Source: Gongronella butleri (Eukaryota; Mucoromycota; Mucoromycetes; Mucorales; Cunninghamellaceae). From it: a stretch of DNA of 64,000 bases. The position numbers and the translations under genes are program-made. Where the stretch lies: assembly GCA_025201375.1 (NCBI GenBank), contig JAIWZP010000004.1, forward strand, positions 496,001-560,000, in the 5' to 3' direction. Under the pieces are notes generated by a model. The model worked only from the letters and a program-made list of their open reading frames with translations. It ran no database searches and was not told where the DNA came from. This document shows positions 24,441 through 36,982 of the stretch, piece by piece; the first letter of the stretch is position 1, and the number at the start of each line of letters is the position of its first letter.

Positions 24441-24687
24441 ACAATGACAAAAAGCGATTTTTTTTACCTTGGTTTTTTATGCTTTTTGCCAACGAGCCGG
24501 GCAACGATTTGGGGCGGAGATTTGACATCAATAAAAAGGGGAACATGGTTTCTATGTCTTTTTTTTTTTTTTTTTTTTTGCTCTTCTTTTTGTTTCTCTC
24601 TCGATTCGCGCTACCTCTCCTGTTTTCACTCTCTTTTCTTGTATTTTTGACTCTTTTTGCGCGTCCCTGGTTTCTCTTTCTTGCTGT

Positions 24688-27040
24688 ATGATGGTTAGGA
24701 CGCCACGTAAACAGACTTTGGGCACGCGATCGGGCGGCTCTTCGCGGTCTGCTCGCCCGAGCAACAAGGATAACGCTGCGCTTGCCAACCGTGGCACAAC
24801 TATTGCTATGCGCACGTCGCCAGCGCAGCAGCAGGTTCTGGACGCCTCCGTCTCGGTTGACAGGGCCGGCACAAACCACGTTGTCTCTTGGTAAGTGGCG
24901 GGTGACTATATGCCATGGCGATAACACGCGAAAAAAAACAGCGAAAATGAAGCAGAATGACATCTAATTTGTTCTTTTTTTTTCTGACCCCATTTTTTTT
25001 TTAATTTTATCAAAAAAGGCTACTGGCGAATTACGAGACCAAGCCCAATTCCAATGTGCCTCGCTCAGGCATCTACACGCATTACAAGCGCGATTGCAGT
25101 CAACACGGCGTGCAACCTGTGAATTCCGCGAGTTTTGGCAAGCTTCTGCGCACGGTGTTCTCGAGCGTGGTGACGCGCCGTCTGGGCGTCCGAGGCCAAA
25201 GCAAATACCAATATTGCAACATCACCCGCCGCGTGGCTCCCGATTTTCAGCAGCACCAATTCACCCCAGACACGCCCCCCGACTCCAATGCAAGCCAAAC
25301 AAGCACCATCGTACCCTCATCGTCCTCGTCAACATTGCGCGGCGACTCCTCAGCCGCGGCGTCAGCAACCCAGGTGTCATCCGCTGCTTCCACCGCGTTT
25401 CCTATGCCACCATTGCCATCCTTGAGCACCCCATCAAGCACGCTTCCCTCCAATTCGTCCGCAGCGCCGTCCACTCCCGCGTCAATCACCTCCAGCACGC
25501 GTCTGCCGCCTCCGCCAGCCTCCTTCACCACCTCCATGTCTTCGTCGTCCCTGTCAAACGTCGGATTTGGCGTCTTTACGCCAGGTTTTCCAGGAAATCC
25601 TGGCCGCTACCCACCGCTGCCCGCCATCGTCGCCCCAAATTTCCATTACGATCAGAACGATCGTCATGATGACCTGGCCGCTGTCGAGAAAAACGACGCC
25701 ATACGTCAATTCACACACATCTACGACCAGCACTCCCACGAAATCTACAACCACGTCTTCAATGGCAATTTTGATCAAGTAAGCACGCGCAATGAACCTC
25801 AGGGGATCGATCCTCGTGGGGCGTAAAAGAAGCTCATTCCCTCCCCCCCTTTTTTTCCTAGTTAAACTCGCTGTACCGCGAATTCTACGGCCATACGATC
25901 CAGCGCTTCATTCCGCTGCTCGAGACATCACCTGCCCTTGTGGACTCCATCTGGCGATGGGATTGCATGCTCTACGACGTAAATGGAGAGGGGAAACACT
26001 TGGAAACGTGGTCAAAAAGCGCGTCAGACGCATTTACCTTTTTTTTTATTACTAGTCACTCATTGTCGGCTTGTTGCCACGGATCGATACGCCGCTGGAC
26101 GAGGCCATTGTGACAGGATTGCATCGCTACATGAAGAATTTGCCAGGTTACATTGAGTTTTTGCTCGCAGCGTACCCGGAGCAAATGCGCAAGACCAAGA
26201 CGGACAATGCCAAGATGTTTGTCGTCAAGCTGCGGTCGCAGCTGTCCATCAACAAGTACGCGTCTGTCCTCGCCGGCATCTTGCAGCAGCCGGCTGTCGT
26301 CGACGAAATGCACACTGAATGGGAGAAATTGGACATTGACGCCATCATTTCGCACGCGCTGTGGGTTTGCGATTGCCGTGATGAGGACATTATCCCAATT
26401 CGTAAGAGTGGCGTGTAAATTCGCGCCTGGAAAAAAAGGGAGAAGGGTAAAAAGGAGCATGAACGCTTACGCTTGCCTTTTCTTCTCACTTTTTGCAGTC
26501 AAACGCGATGTCAATCACCTGCTTTTGCTACCAGAATGCAAGGTGGACGCCTGGATGGACCTCGTCTACAAGCTGATGGACAAATTCATTGTCACACCGC
26601 GCGTACGTGCTCAGGGCCTCCCAAGGAAACAGCGATTTCTCATACTTTTTCTCATAGTCCTTCAAAGTGCATGATATTGATCAGTACCTGATCCACACAA
26701 AGCAATTTGTCATGAAGTGGAAGACGTACACGAGCGTCATCATCCAGCATCTCACCATCCATCACACAAAACACTTGGGTAAGCCATGGAAATAGGAAAA
26801 ATGGACTGAAATTGAAAAAACACGTTGCCTAACGCGGCTTTTTCTCTCGCAGAGCACTTCAAATCGCTTCAATTCTTTTTGGATGACTTTGTTTTGTACG
26901 CGGCAGAGGAGCGCATCACTGCCGTTAACGTTAATTCCAACAAAAACATGATGCTGCCGGACCTGCCGCCCGCCACCACCCCCTTCTCGGCCGGCACCGT
27001 CTTGACACCCACCGAATCTTACTCCACGCCCTCACAGTGA
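24688..27040 (+). CDS. RFX-family winged-helix transcription factor
   Basis: Exons are 24688-24890, 25019-25778, 25862-25978, 26056-26401, 26499-26602, 26658-26778 and 26853-27040 (612 aa). The RFX DNA-binding domain spans the first splice: WLLANYE, PRSGIYTHYKRDC, PVNSASFGKLLRTVF and RRLGVRGQSKYQY. A long Ser/Pro/Thr-rich linker follows. The conserved central and dimerisation regions come next (FIPLLETSPALVDSIWRWD, then LPGYIEFLLAAYP, LSINKYASVLAGIL and FLDDFVLYAAEERI). The layout matches fission yeast Sak1 and budding yeast Rfx1/Crt1. Members repress or activate genes for DNA-damage response and cell-cycle exit. The first ATG of an ATGATG pair is taken as start. A long pyrimidine tract (24560-24687) lies just upstream. 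Confidence 0.93.
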
Positions 27041-27854
27041 TCGCCACTCTCCCCCCCTTTTTTTTTGGCCAGCGCTACTTTTGTTTTCCCCCTCCACTTT
27101 TTTCCCTCCCACTCTACTTTATATCATCTACACGCACAAACACACCAATTCCCCCTCTTTACCCGTGATCTCAGCCGCAATGCCATCTTTTCATGTCAAT
27201 ATTTCCCCTTTGCATCTTATTCATAGCCAACTCAATGTACATACGTAACAAGCAGCCCTCCCCCAAATCTCACGACAATTAGCTCCTCCCCGCTCTTTTG
27301 ATGCCCATGCGCTTCAATTGAACCGATTAAAAAATAAAATGCTCAATTCTGCAAAAAAAACAAAAAAAAAAAAAAAGGTTTCGCACCAAGGAACAGTGGA
27401 GGAGAAGGTCGTGCATTTTTTTGTCAATATATCAAAAGTTCTTGTATTTGGAAGATTAATTAATTTGCTTCTAAATAACTCAATCACTTCCAAATTTTGG
27501 CAAGAATGTTGTGTCTGAAGAAGTTTGCAACAGATGAAATATGACTTTGTTTAAGCAAGTATTCCAGAAAAAAAAACAAGATGTAATCAAATTTTGTGCT
27601 ATCGCAAGGCAAGTTCGGTACCCAGCCATGACGAAGCGCCGAAAGACACTCCATCATGTGCCTGCGAGCTTGAAATACCAAATGTGTCTCGGATGACAAA
27701 GTAATTTTGGGACGCGCCACCCGCAAATCATCTTTTAGCCATGGCCGAGCTTTCGAGTAGAAATCGATAATATGAATCCTTGAAACTACGCCACACACAG
27801 GAGTAAAAACCGGGGGTTGATCTGGCAGTTGACGAGAAAATTGACAATGCTCCA

Positions 27855-30000
27855 TAAATTCACAATTTTGTCTCTGGCGCGTCAAGCTGCTATTCAACCA
27901 GGCTTAAATCTTACAAGTGGAAAGACACGCACAAGGGGGTCATTTTGTCCCTGCCCGGTAACGACGATGCGTAATATTTGCACACTTGCAATGTCCAATA
28001 AAACATTTCAGCGTTAGTTTTCTCGGCAATGGACAGGACAAAGGGCGGCGTGCTACGGCTATCAAAGATGCAGAATTCGATTCTTTGTCGGATGAACTCA
28101 GTTTCATCAGCGTAAGACCAAAACTAACACAGAATATTCATTTTCTAAAATTTGGCGCTGATCGCACTTTCCTCGAGAACGGCTTGATCGACACCCGATT
28201 TTTATTGAAGATTTGCTTAGAAAGAGGGAGTCAATGCACCTAATGAGATGACTCTTAGGGTCCCAGCGTGTAGGTTGCCAAACGGATTTAAGATCTTGGT
28301 CTCAGCTTGAACCTTTCAAAGCGGGGGACCCTCCAGATGCATTTTGATCTGACCCACCGCACTTTTTTTTTCTATTTGATAAAAAATTCGTCGTCAAGCA
28401 AGGGCTCATTGCAGCGCCACAAAACTTTTACATGTAGTGTATGTTGCTCCTCTCTTCTTAGAAAAAAATAAAAAACCAATGGTCAACCATGTGGTTTGCC
28501 GGGAAGCTCGACATTGCTGAAAATTTGGCTGTAGCGCGTTTTTGTAAAATTCATTTCGCGGCAAAATCATGATTCGATCATCGCCAAACTTTGCCACTGG
28601 GCTTTTTCAACGCCTCTCTTCTTTGAAAGAAAAATTAAAAAACCAGATGTTGATTGGGCCATTTTCGTGGCATGCGCCGTTTTCAAGAATTGGCACAAAT
28701 CCATGGATGACCAACACAAATCATGAATCGATTGCCTCCCAACCTTTGCCCTTTGACTATTTCGCCGCGCCTTAATCAACAACATAACATTGAAACCCCA
28801 AGATTGACTGGATCGTTTTGCAGATGAATTCGAAATCTCGACATTTTTACAAATGCAGAATTAAATGCCACAAATCATTATGGTTGTGTGGCCCAAAATC
28901 TACACATACGTAATGTTTTATCGACGCGTCTCTTTTTGAAAAGCCGTTCAAACCACCAGGAGTCGACCGAATCATCATTGTGCAGATGAATCTAAAATCT
29001 TGACATTTCCACAAATCCAGCACGAGTCTCTCAAAATATTTTGTAGATCGCGGTGAAAATGGCACCATCGAAAGAGACGCACTCGGGTGTCATTTCCAGA
29101 TTGTTTGCTTGCCCGATGGATGAACTTCGCGTGCTTGCAAAAGTCGATCAAATGTTGGATCAATTTTCAAACGAGTTGCTTTTCTCGACAACTGGAAAAT
29201 AACCAACGATGCTTTTAACGTGCCAAATGCTCTGCTGAATCACCGAATGAAACAACTTTCACGGCTCCAATCTGATCAAAACTGGCCGCGGAAATGCACT
29301 TTTTCAACAAAAACTTCAATGGGGATTTGCTCGGCAACTGTTGTCTGATCAACCCCCGATTTTTATTTCAGATTTAATAAAAAATAGAGAGGCAAAGCAT
29401 CTAATGGAATGACTTGCAGCGTGCTAGCTTAGGTTTTAACTTTTTGCATCGGTCATTTCACCAGCTTGCTTGCAGCCCACTCATCAGCGCACAAAAACCA
29501 GCAAAAAAAAAATGTATTTCATACGTCGTACAACAGTGTTTTCCTCTCAACCCTCAAACACGCAAAATATCATATCATACTGTACGAATTACGGTATGAT
29601 AGTAATTGCTTGACACACCGTGCAAATTCCAGAATGACGGACCTTTAGAAGTATCCTGAACTCCAGCATACGTACTGTGAACAGACGTCATTTATCATAT
29701 GTATGTATCATGCGACTTGCTTGGCGACCTGAGGAACAAAATGTCTTCAATTTCAAATCCTCGAGCGTGCTCCTTGGAAAATTGGCGATTTTAAATGTGG
29801 TGGCTGCGCGGTCTCAAAAGGGCGCAACGCGTCGGAGTCGTGTTCGTTTGAACCGTATGATAGCGTGTTGGAGCGCCTGGTCAAAGTGGCGATGTCGACG
29901 ACCGACCAGAGAACAATAAAAAAGTTTCCTTTGCGATTTTTCCGTTCACCAATTGATCTATCTTTATCTTTTGATGAACTCAATTCGACCAGAACAGGAT
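27855..30000. repeat. Dispersed repeat family, copies in island 2
   Basis: Copy 1 (about 27855-28260) carries ACAATTTTG, GGTCATTTTGTCCCTGCCCGG, AAAGATGCAGAATTCGAT and TTTTTATTGAAG-ATTTGCTTAGAAAGAGG in the same order as 13105-13530. A second partial copy ends at 29352-29415 (CGATTTTTATTTCAG, then ATCTAATGGAATGACTT). A third starts at 29722 (TTGGCGACCTGAGGA, TCAAATCCTCGAGCG, TCCTTGGAAAAT) and includes GATGAACTCAATTCGACCAG near 29975. Part of the 29.43-kb sequence (TAGCTTAGGTTTTA, CATTTCACCAG) also recurs at 47.67-47.71 kb. Confidence 0.6.
28440..29065. repeat. Degenerate tandem repeat, about 160-165 bp period
   Basis: The segment CTCTCTTCTTAGAAAAAAAT-AAAAAACCA (28448) recurs at 28613 (CTCTCTTCTTTGAAAGAAAAA) and again near 28926 (CGTCTCTTTTTGAAAAGCC). 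A linked motif, TTTTGCAGATGAATTCGAAA (28816), recurs near 28980 as TGTGCAGATGAATCTAAAAT. Spacings are close to 160-165 bp, so four diverged units can be placed. Confidence 0.55.
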
Positions 30001-30319
30001 GACGTGAGCTCCGGTAAGGGTGAAAAATGCATCAACAATATGCCAAAAAGACGAAATACAATATGAGTTTTATTCGATTTTTAGCAAGCCGCCACAGGCA
30101 AAACACAATGCGTAAGAAATTCGTCGTGCAGCAGGTTTGCATGGTATGGCAAAGGTTGGACAAGGATTTATTTTGGGAACACAAAGGCGTAAAGCGGGCT
30201 CGCGGAGCACTGTTTTTGACGATCGCTCATGTAAATAAGCCAAGGCGAAGGTCGTCATGTGCAGCCGCCAAAAGAGTGGCCATCGAACGACATTTCGGAG
30301 CCATGTGCGCAAACTGAGC

Positions 30320-30358
<39 letters not shown>

Positions 30359-30450
30359 GGGGGTGACAAAATTCCCCTTTTTTGATTTCCTTTTTTTTTT
30401 CCACTGTCGCTTATTTTTCTCTTTTTTGTTCTCCATTTGTTATCGTTTTC

Positions 30451-31285
30451 ATGTCGCAGCATGGAGACGTGCCTGCAACGACGGAGGGTGCACTGCGAGA
30501 CGTCGGGTCCAGCGGGACGGCGTCGTGGTCGCCCTACCGGTCGACTGTTGCCACGAGTTTTGAGACGATGGACCTGGACCACTTGCCCACGGGGTCCTCC
30601 AGCAACAACACCAACCATACCGCCAACACCACAACGACCACGGCCACGACAAGCGACTTTGTCTACCAAAATAAGCGCAATAGCAGCACAATTGCCGTCC
30701 ATCGTCTCGACGCGTTCCAGCCATTATCATCATCATCGCCGACGCCCGCTCTTCCCCCGCAGGGCATGGAACCGCAGCAACAGCATACAATAATCGACGA
30801 TAGAATAGATCCGCACGCTGCAGCCGCCGCTGCACGCGCCGCGGAAGCCATTGACGGTGAGCCGCCGTATTTTCGCCTCAAAACGTTACCCATTCGCAAT
30901 TACAAGCAATTCCAGGGCAACACCCTCTTTTTTTGCGACGGTCGTCTGATCGCTGGCCGCGTCTTTTGGGCGTTTTATGTCGCGCTCTTTCTCATGCTAG
31001 CTCCCTGCATCCTCTTTGCCATCTTTGCGTAAGAAATCACCCTCATCCCTTTCCCCCCTTGCCATTGGCTGCTCCTGTCCGGCTCCTTCGACCCACCCCT
31101 ATTACCGTCGTCCTCTTTGAGGGGACAGAAAACGGTCTCGATGGCTCTCTTTCTTATTTTATTCGTATTCTCCTATAGATGCCCCTGGTTATGGTACCAC
31201 GTTCATCCTGCCGTGTGCATCATCTATGGCTACTTGTTTGTGTTGTGCCTCGTTTCCATGCTCAAGACTGCTTGGACAGATCCTG

Positions 31286-31316
<31 letters not shown>

Positions 31317-32273
31317 GCGAGAAAACGCACCCAGGGCCCAAATGTTCCCCCCCTTTTTTTTCTAGATTCTGCCGCGCAACCTCGATACCCATATGCAGCG
31401 CAAGGATAAACCAGACGACGCGTTTGGACAACCGTACAGCAACAGCTACACGACATCCACGCCCATCAAACAAGTTATCATCAAGGAAGAGCCCGTGATT
31501 TTGAAATTTTGCGATACTTGCCTCATCTATAGACCACCACGCGCAAGCCATTGCCGTCAATGCAATAATTGCGTCGGTAAGGGTGAACGAGGAGCAACAA
31601 GAGTAGAAGAAAAAAAGGGGGGCAAGATCGACTGATGTCCACGGCTCTTTTTTTTTTTTTTCCAGAAATCGAAGATCATCATTGTATCTGGCTAAACAAT
31701 TGCATTGGCAAGCGCAACTACCGGTCGTTTTACGCGTTTGTCGTGACGGGAACGTTGTTGTGTTTTTATATCCTTGCATTCACGATTGTGCAGCTGGTGC
31801 TTATGTATCAGGAGCAAAACCCACGCGCGTTTGTTGCCATCATCCAGCAAGCACCCGTCACGTTTGCGCTGGCGCTCATCAGTCTGCTCATGCTCGTGCC
31901 CGTCGGCTCCCTGACATCGTACCACTGCTATCTCACGCTCCGTGGCATCACAACTCATGAACAGGTGAGGTTGCATCCTTTTTTGCTTTTTTTTTTTTTT
32001 GAAAGGCTAACGCGTTGTTTTTTTTTCTCATGCAGCTCCGGTCGTCGGTGGCATTGCGGCCCCTGGAATCCCAGCTGTTCCGTTTCGATTACCCATGGCT
32101 GAATTTCGTTCATGCTGTGTGCAGACCGCGGACAAAGAGGTAATATCCAGCCGGAAGCCCCCTTCATCATGTATTGATTTCGCCATTTTTTTTCTCGTAT
32201 CGAAAGCTACCTCGCTCGGCGGAAATTTGCTCAGGAACGGGCGCCTGCGTCGCCAACTTCAAGTGTAATATAG
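30451..32273 (+). CDS. DHHC-type protein S-acyltransferase, Erf2-like
   Basis: This membrane enzyme should palmitoylate cysteines of target proteins; yeast Erf2 acts on Ras at the ER. Exons are 30451-31028, 31179-31287, 31366-31576, 31666-31964, 32036-32139 and 32207-32273 (455 aa). A disordered Thr/Asn-rich N-terminus precedes two membrane segments ([34 protein letters not shown]). The cysteine-rich domain reads [17 protein letters not shown] and, after an intron, [16 protein letters not shown] with the catalytic Cys. DHHCIW in place of the common DHHCPW is also the form I recall for Erf2. Two more membrane segments follow, then [15 protein letters not shown]. The last exon is uncertain: reading through gives a stop at 32271-32273, while a donor at 32265 could join to an exon at 32312. 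The ATG at 30451 follows a pyrimidine tract. Confidence 0.9.
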
Positions 32274-33722
32274 TGTATTTTTCAAAAATAAGTTATTTTC
32301 CATTTTTGCAGACCGCATCTTGCCATCCTTTCTTTGGTGTGGCCCTGCTGCAAATGCGGTGTCACCCCGTGGCCGCTTTTAAGGAGGTATGGTTTCAGGG
32401 GGTAAGAGGGAGCAAGGAGAGAGAGAGAAAGAGCGCGAGGGCGCCAAGGGGAGTCGCCTTGCATGACCACAGGCTTGGAATCACGTGCCACTCAATTGCC
32501 ATATAAAGAAACTCTTGACAATCTGGCAATTTTTGGAGCCTTGGCACAATGAATGTATCATGGATTCATTGCGCTGCTGAATGTAAACCAAAAAAAAAAA
32601 AAAAAAGCCGTGAAGCAACAGCAATAGGAATGATATAGAGAAAACGCGCGTCAAAGCGCGTGGTTCCTGTATAAAGAGGCCTTTGACACTTGGTGGGCGC
32701 GTCCCGAGAGGAAAAGACACGCGTGGATGCGAAGCACGACTTGATGGCGCACAAACATGTCGTTTCTCTGAAAAAACTGTCAAATTGATTTGATGACTCT
32801 CTGAATTTAAGGCATCAAGGCAACGGAGTGCGTACCAAAGAGATACTGTAAAAAAAAAAAAAAGCTAGTTGGTATGATACTGTAACGGCAAATGTGGTGG
32901 GGCCATATGACAATCAAGCAAAAACGAAAAAATCTAAAAACACCGAGCAAAACGCGCGTTTTTTGCGTGCCGCAGTGCGCCAAAGCGCGTCTAAGCGATG
33001 TATTTGGATATTTCCATGCCAGTGATGCGCATCGGACGCGTCAGAAATGAAAAGATACGCTGTGACGCGTGAAAAAAACGAGTCTTCAAATGTGATGGTA
33101 TTTTTTCGTCAAAAAGTCAAAATTAAGACATCCTGATTTATTGCGAGGGATCAAAAAAGGAGTGATGAAGAGAATGGGTAAATTGTGTCGAGGAGAGGAC
33201 GTGGGAGGGACGGGGAGAGTTGCGGAAAAGGCGCGTAACGAGAGGAAACGAAGAAAAAAAGTAAGAGGGGTGAGATCACGGGAACGGGTGTTGTCTACTT
33301 TTGATAGGGAGATGAGGAGTGCACGCGCGTGGAGGACAATAAAAAAAGGGTCTTGAGAATTGAGGGGGGGATGTTGGTATGATTTCTTCAAAAAGGTAAT
33401 CCTGTCATGAAAGAAGGGAAGGCAAGGGGGCGCTTAAGGAGGACAACGCAAAGTACAAACATGAGGAGAGACAGGGAATTAAAAAAAACGGAAAGATGCA
33501 GCTACAAGTCAAGGCAAAAACAGGGGGAGAAAGAAGGAGAGAGGGGAGAAGAGGGGTTTGGCCAAAGTGATCTCTGGCGCGTGTGGGTGCATGTAAGAAA
33601 AATACGAGGCGTCTATCAGAGTACAAAATGCAGAATTATGATGGAACGAAGAAGAGGGAGGAGGAATTGAGCAAAAGGGAGGAGATAAAGGGGCCAAAAA
33701 GCCGAAAAATGACTGCTGCCAT
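32274..33722. other. Intergenic region, purine-rich near the Kelch-BTB 3' end
   Basis: No gene is supported. There is an A-run at 32591-32606 and several words of the type ACGCGTC. From about 33130 to 33680 the plus strand is strongly A/G-rich with GAGAGG and GAAGA repeats, so the minus-strand transcript reading towards it would have a C/T-rich 3' flank. The Kelch-BTB stop codon is at 33723. Confidence 0.4.
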
Positions 33723-36700
33723 TTAGATTGAGATCAAATCGGACGTTTGTACGCCAGCACTTGTCGTCAAGACAGGCCGCATGACATTGTGAGTGTGTGG
33801 TCCAGTCGCATTGGCGGAGGATGTGAGGCCTGAGGCGGACGAATAGAATTGCGACGCGGTGGACGGATGTTGGAGGCCGACCATGGAGGAAGACAGCGTG
33901 GAGACGGACGACGTTGAGGAGGACGCCGATTGCGTGGAAACGAGGGACGTCGTGGACGCATTGGAGGCGGCCGAGGTGGTTGTGCTTGTAGAAGACGATG
34001 AAACAAGTGGTGGCGTCGTGGACGCGGCCATGGGTGGATATGCGTGGTGTTTCAAATAGGGCTGGTGCGCGTTGGCGGTCGGTGCGCGTAATTGGCCGTG
34101 GACGCGGCTGACCTGGAGCACAGCCTCGTCGGGCACATACGACAAAAACTCGTGACGCGCAAAAGGGGACAATTGGTGCAAGAGATCGGCCTTGAGGATC
34201 GCACCATAGTGCTTGAACATGAAATCAAGCGCAAGCAGCTTCAAACCACCCTCATCTGCGAGAATCGCCTTTTCAAAGATCGTCGTGCACGTTTCCACGT
34301 GGAAATGTCGCTCGTAGAGTCGCTGGCAGCAAATCTTTTTTAGCCGGTGCAGTAGGTACATATTGGAGAGCACAAGCACGTCGCACACCACCTGCCATGA
34401 CTCCATCTCGTCCAATTCGTCGCTGTACAGATACTTGAGGAAGGCAAGCACCACCGGATAAGGTTCGGCAATCTCCATGCGCCGCTCCTGTGCCTCCATC
34501 ATCCCGGATCGATACAGGTTGTTGAAATGCGGCCATCGAGTGATCAATATCACTTGGTGCACGTGCAATTCCTGTCCATCGGCTGCAACAATCACAAAAT
34601 CAGACAATTCAGGATTGTTCAGCAATTGACGGAACTCATAGCCTGTTTGTCGTGGTGGCGGGATATCGTACAAGCCAAGAGATTCGCCATTGATGATCAG
34701 CGCGTCCCTAAAAATAAAAAAAAAATGTGTCAATAAGTCACGTCAATCCATTCATGTCTTTTTTTTTTTTTTTGCGTCGTGTCGCGTTTTTCATCTCTTT
34801 AAAAGTTATGCATCTCGTTGTCCCTTTTTTTTTTGGCGTACCTGAAATGGTCATAGCCCTGTGGGCGCATGGGGTCAGTGTTTCCCAGGAAAAACAGGTT
34901 GTTGACGGTGACTTGTGGTGGATCTTCGTCATTCATACGCACGTGCTCCTCGATGACCGTGAAGAAATTCCAGCCGCCGGCCAAGAAATGATCGTCACAT
35001 TCCTGTCTCTCCCATTCCAGGGTATCGAGATCAAGCATCCAAAGTCCATAGGCAGAATCGGCTGTGGATGCCGCATTTGCCGCGACAGACGTGCCATTGC
35101 TTCCTGTGCTGCCATTGCGCTGGCTCTGGCTTTGCTGTGCTTGACCCTGTTGCTGTTGTGCTTGGTTGGTGAGCGCATTGGCCTGCGACGGTGATGACGG
35201 AAGCAGGTATTTGCCAAAAACAAGCAATTTGCCACACACTGCCTCGCAAAAGTGTTGGCTCTTGAGCAGCACCATGCCATTGCTCGACTGTGAGCCGCTC
35301 AGAACCGAATGCGGGATGTAGGGCGGCGCGTTGAGGTTGACAACAAAGAGATCGGACACGGTGTTGCCGTGTTCGTCCTTTCCGCCATAAATGTACATCT
35401 TGTGGCCCACAAGAGTCGCTGAATGATTGTATCTTGGCGGCGCACGCTCGTACACGGACCATGTAAACGTATTCAAGTCCAGCACACTGATCTCATTCAA
35501 GACATACGTGCCTGATCCGGCAAAAAAATGACGAAAAAAAACATTAAAAGTCAGCCGGATCACCTCATGCCGCGTGGTCCAACGGCCGCGTGTTCAAGTG
35601 TCTTACAGTCAGGGCTGCGCGCAAATCCACCATAGACAAACAGCTTGTCTTGGTAAACAGCGGCACTGTGCAAATAACGTGCCAAAACGGCACCATTGAC
35701 CTCAGGGCGGAACCAGCACAGCTTTTCGAGATCAAAAATATGCACGTCATTGCAGAACAGCTGGTGCTCATTGCAGCCGCCTTTTTGTGTACGACACGAA
35801 AAAAGAAAAAAAGATGTCAGTCGCCTAGAAAGCCATGACCCCCTTGCCTTCTGCCTTGTAACCATAAATAAAAAAAAAAAAAAAAGGAGACGGGGAACAT
35901 TCCACCCTCCCTTCTCTGTTGGCACTCCGTTCTCTCCCTCCCCCAAAATGGGACAAAGGAAAGAAAAAGATCATTGCCATTGCAAAAACGCGCGCGCGCG
36001 CGCGTTTCCTCCATTTTTATCTTGTTTTTCTTACCAAAGATGATGATGTAGTGCTTCCAAAGCGTTGCCGTGTGGCCGTAACGCTTACATGGCGCGTAGC
36101 CTTTGATGGTCTATGGATGCAAAAGAGGGGGAAAAATGAGAATATGAGAAAATGAGACAAAGAAGCAATCCAAGGTGAGGCAACGGAGGTTTTTTTTTGT
36201 GTTTCCTGCGTGTCTTGCGGCAAGGGGCCCCCTTCCCACGTCAAGCTGGTCTTTTTTTTTTATTTACATGGATAGTCTCCCAATGCATGTCGCATAAATT
36301 GAGGACGTGTAGATCATTGGTGACGTTTCCGCCGCCGCCATACACGTACAGGCGATGATCGACTTTGACAAATGATGGGCGCCACAGGCCCACGAGATTA
36401 TTGCCGGATGTTTGGATGGGCTGGCCTGTTTCGATCATGAAGGGATTAATTTTAAAAAAAAGGGAAAAAGAAAAAGAAATTGGAACGAGAAAAAAAAAGA
36501 GAAAGAAAAGAAAAGAAAAGAAAGAGAAATGCTTCACAAATAGGCAAACAAGAAAAAAATGGAGGGGTGCGATTCTGGGACACACACACTAAAGGTCAAG
36601 CAAAGCTCCTTTGTCCTTGCTCCTCCTCGTCCTCCCCCCCATTTTAGTGGAACCATCCAGCGCATAAAAATACACACATAAACATCTTGCAGGGCATGGA

Positions 36701-36982
36701 AAAAAAAAAAAAAAAAAGCTGGCCCGCATCCTCGCACATAAATGGCTTGGTTTCATAAAATCATAATAAAAAGACCTCAACCCAAAAGCAAGGGCTGATC
36801 ATCATGGCAAAAAAAGTGAATGGACTCCCTTTTGAAAGCTTGGTCTCAGGTCCCCTTTGTTTTTTGTCTCCTTCTCCCCCCCCTTTTTTTTTCGAGTTTT
36901 CATTCTGGCACCTACCTCCGATCCGCTGGACGCGCATAGCATCCGCGCCTCGCCGCGCCGCCGTTTCAATTCCGCTTGCTGA
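33723..36982 (-). CDS. Kelch-repeat plus BTB domain protein (5' end uncertain)
   Basis: Minus-strand exons are 36982-36916, 36425-36268, 36110-36035, 35780-35607, 35511-34842 and 34707-33723. Starting at the ATG at 36937 gives 694 aa; the exon is open back to a possible acceptor at 36983, so an earlier exon may exist. Residues to about 365 form a Kelch propeller, with blade signatures such as RLYVYGGGGNVTNDLHVL, KRYGHTATLW, DKLFVYGG and KMYIYGGKDEHGNTVSDL. A Gln-rich loop interrupts one blade. The BTB domain follows (LSDFVIVAADGQELHVHQVI, FNNLYRSGM, FLKYLYSDELDE) with a BACK-like helical region. The tail is Ser/Thr-rich. Kelch-before-BTB order resembles LZTR1 rather than animal BTB-Kelch proteins. 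Such proteins can act as Cullin-3 adaptors; that role is inferred. An intron at 35781-36034 carries a (CG)n run at 35990-36004. Confidence 0.87.

Larger units (their letters stand above)
27041..30450. other. Gene-poor repeat island 2
   Basis: No coding gene is supported. The first 300 bases are T/C-rich 3' flank of the RFX gene with AATAAA at 27334. From 27.8 to 30.0 kb the sequence consists of diverged repeats shared in part with the 12-15 kb island, plus a tandem block at 28.44-29.07 kb. A run of about 34 A lies at 30321-30354, followed by the pyrimidine tract before the ATG at 30451. Confidence 0.6.

Noticed and set aside
35514..35606. GC-rich segment in a Kelch-BTB intron that looks tRNA-like (GTGGTCCAACGGCCGCG)
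   Set aside because: No complete cloverleaf with A and B boxes can be drawn, and splice sites on both sides show that it is an intron.
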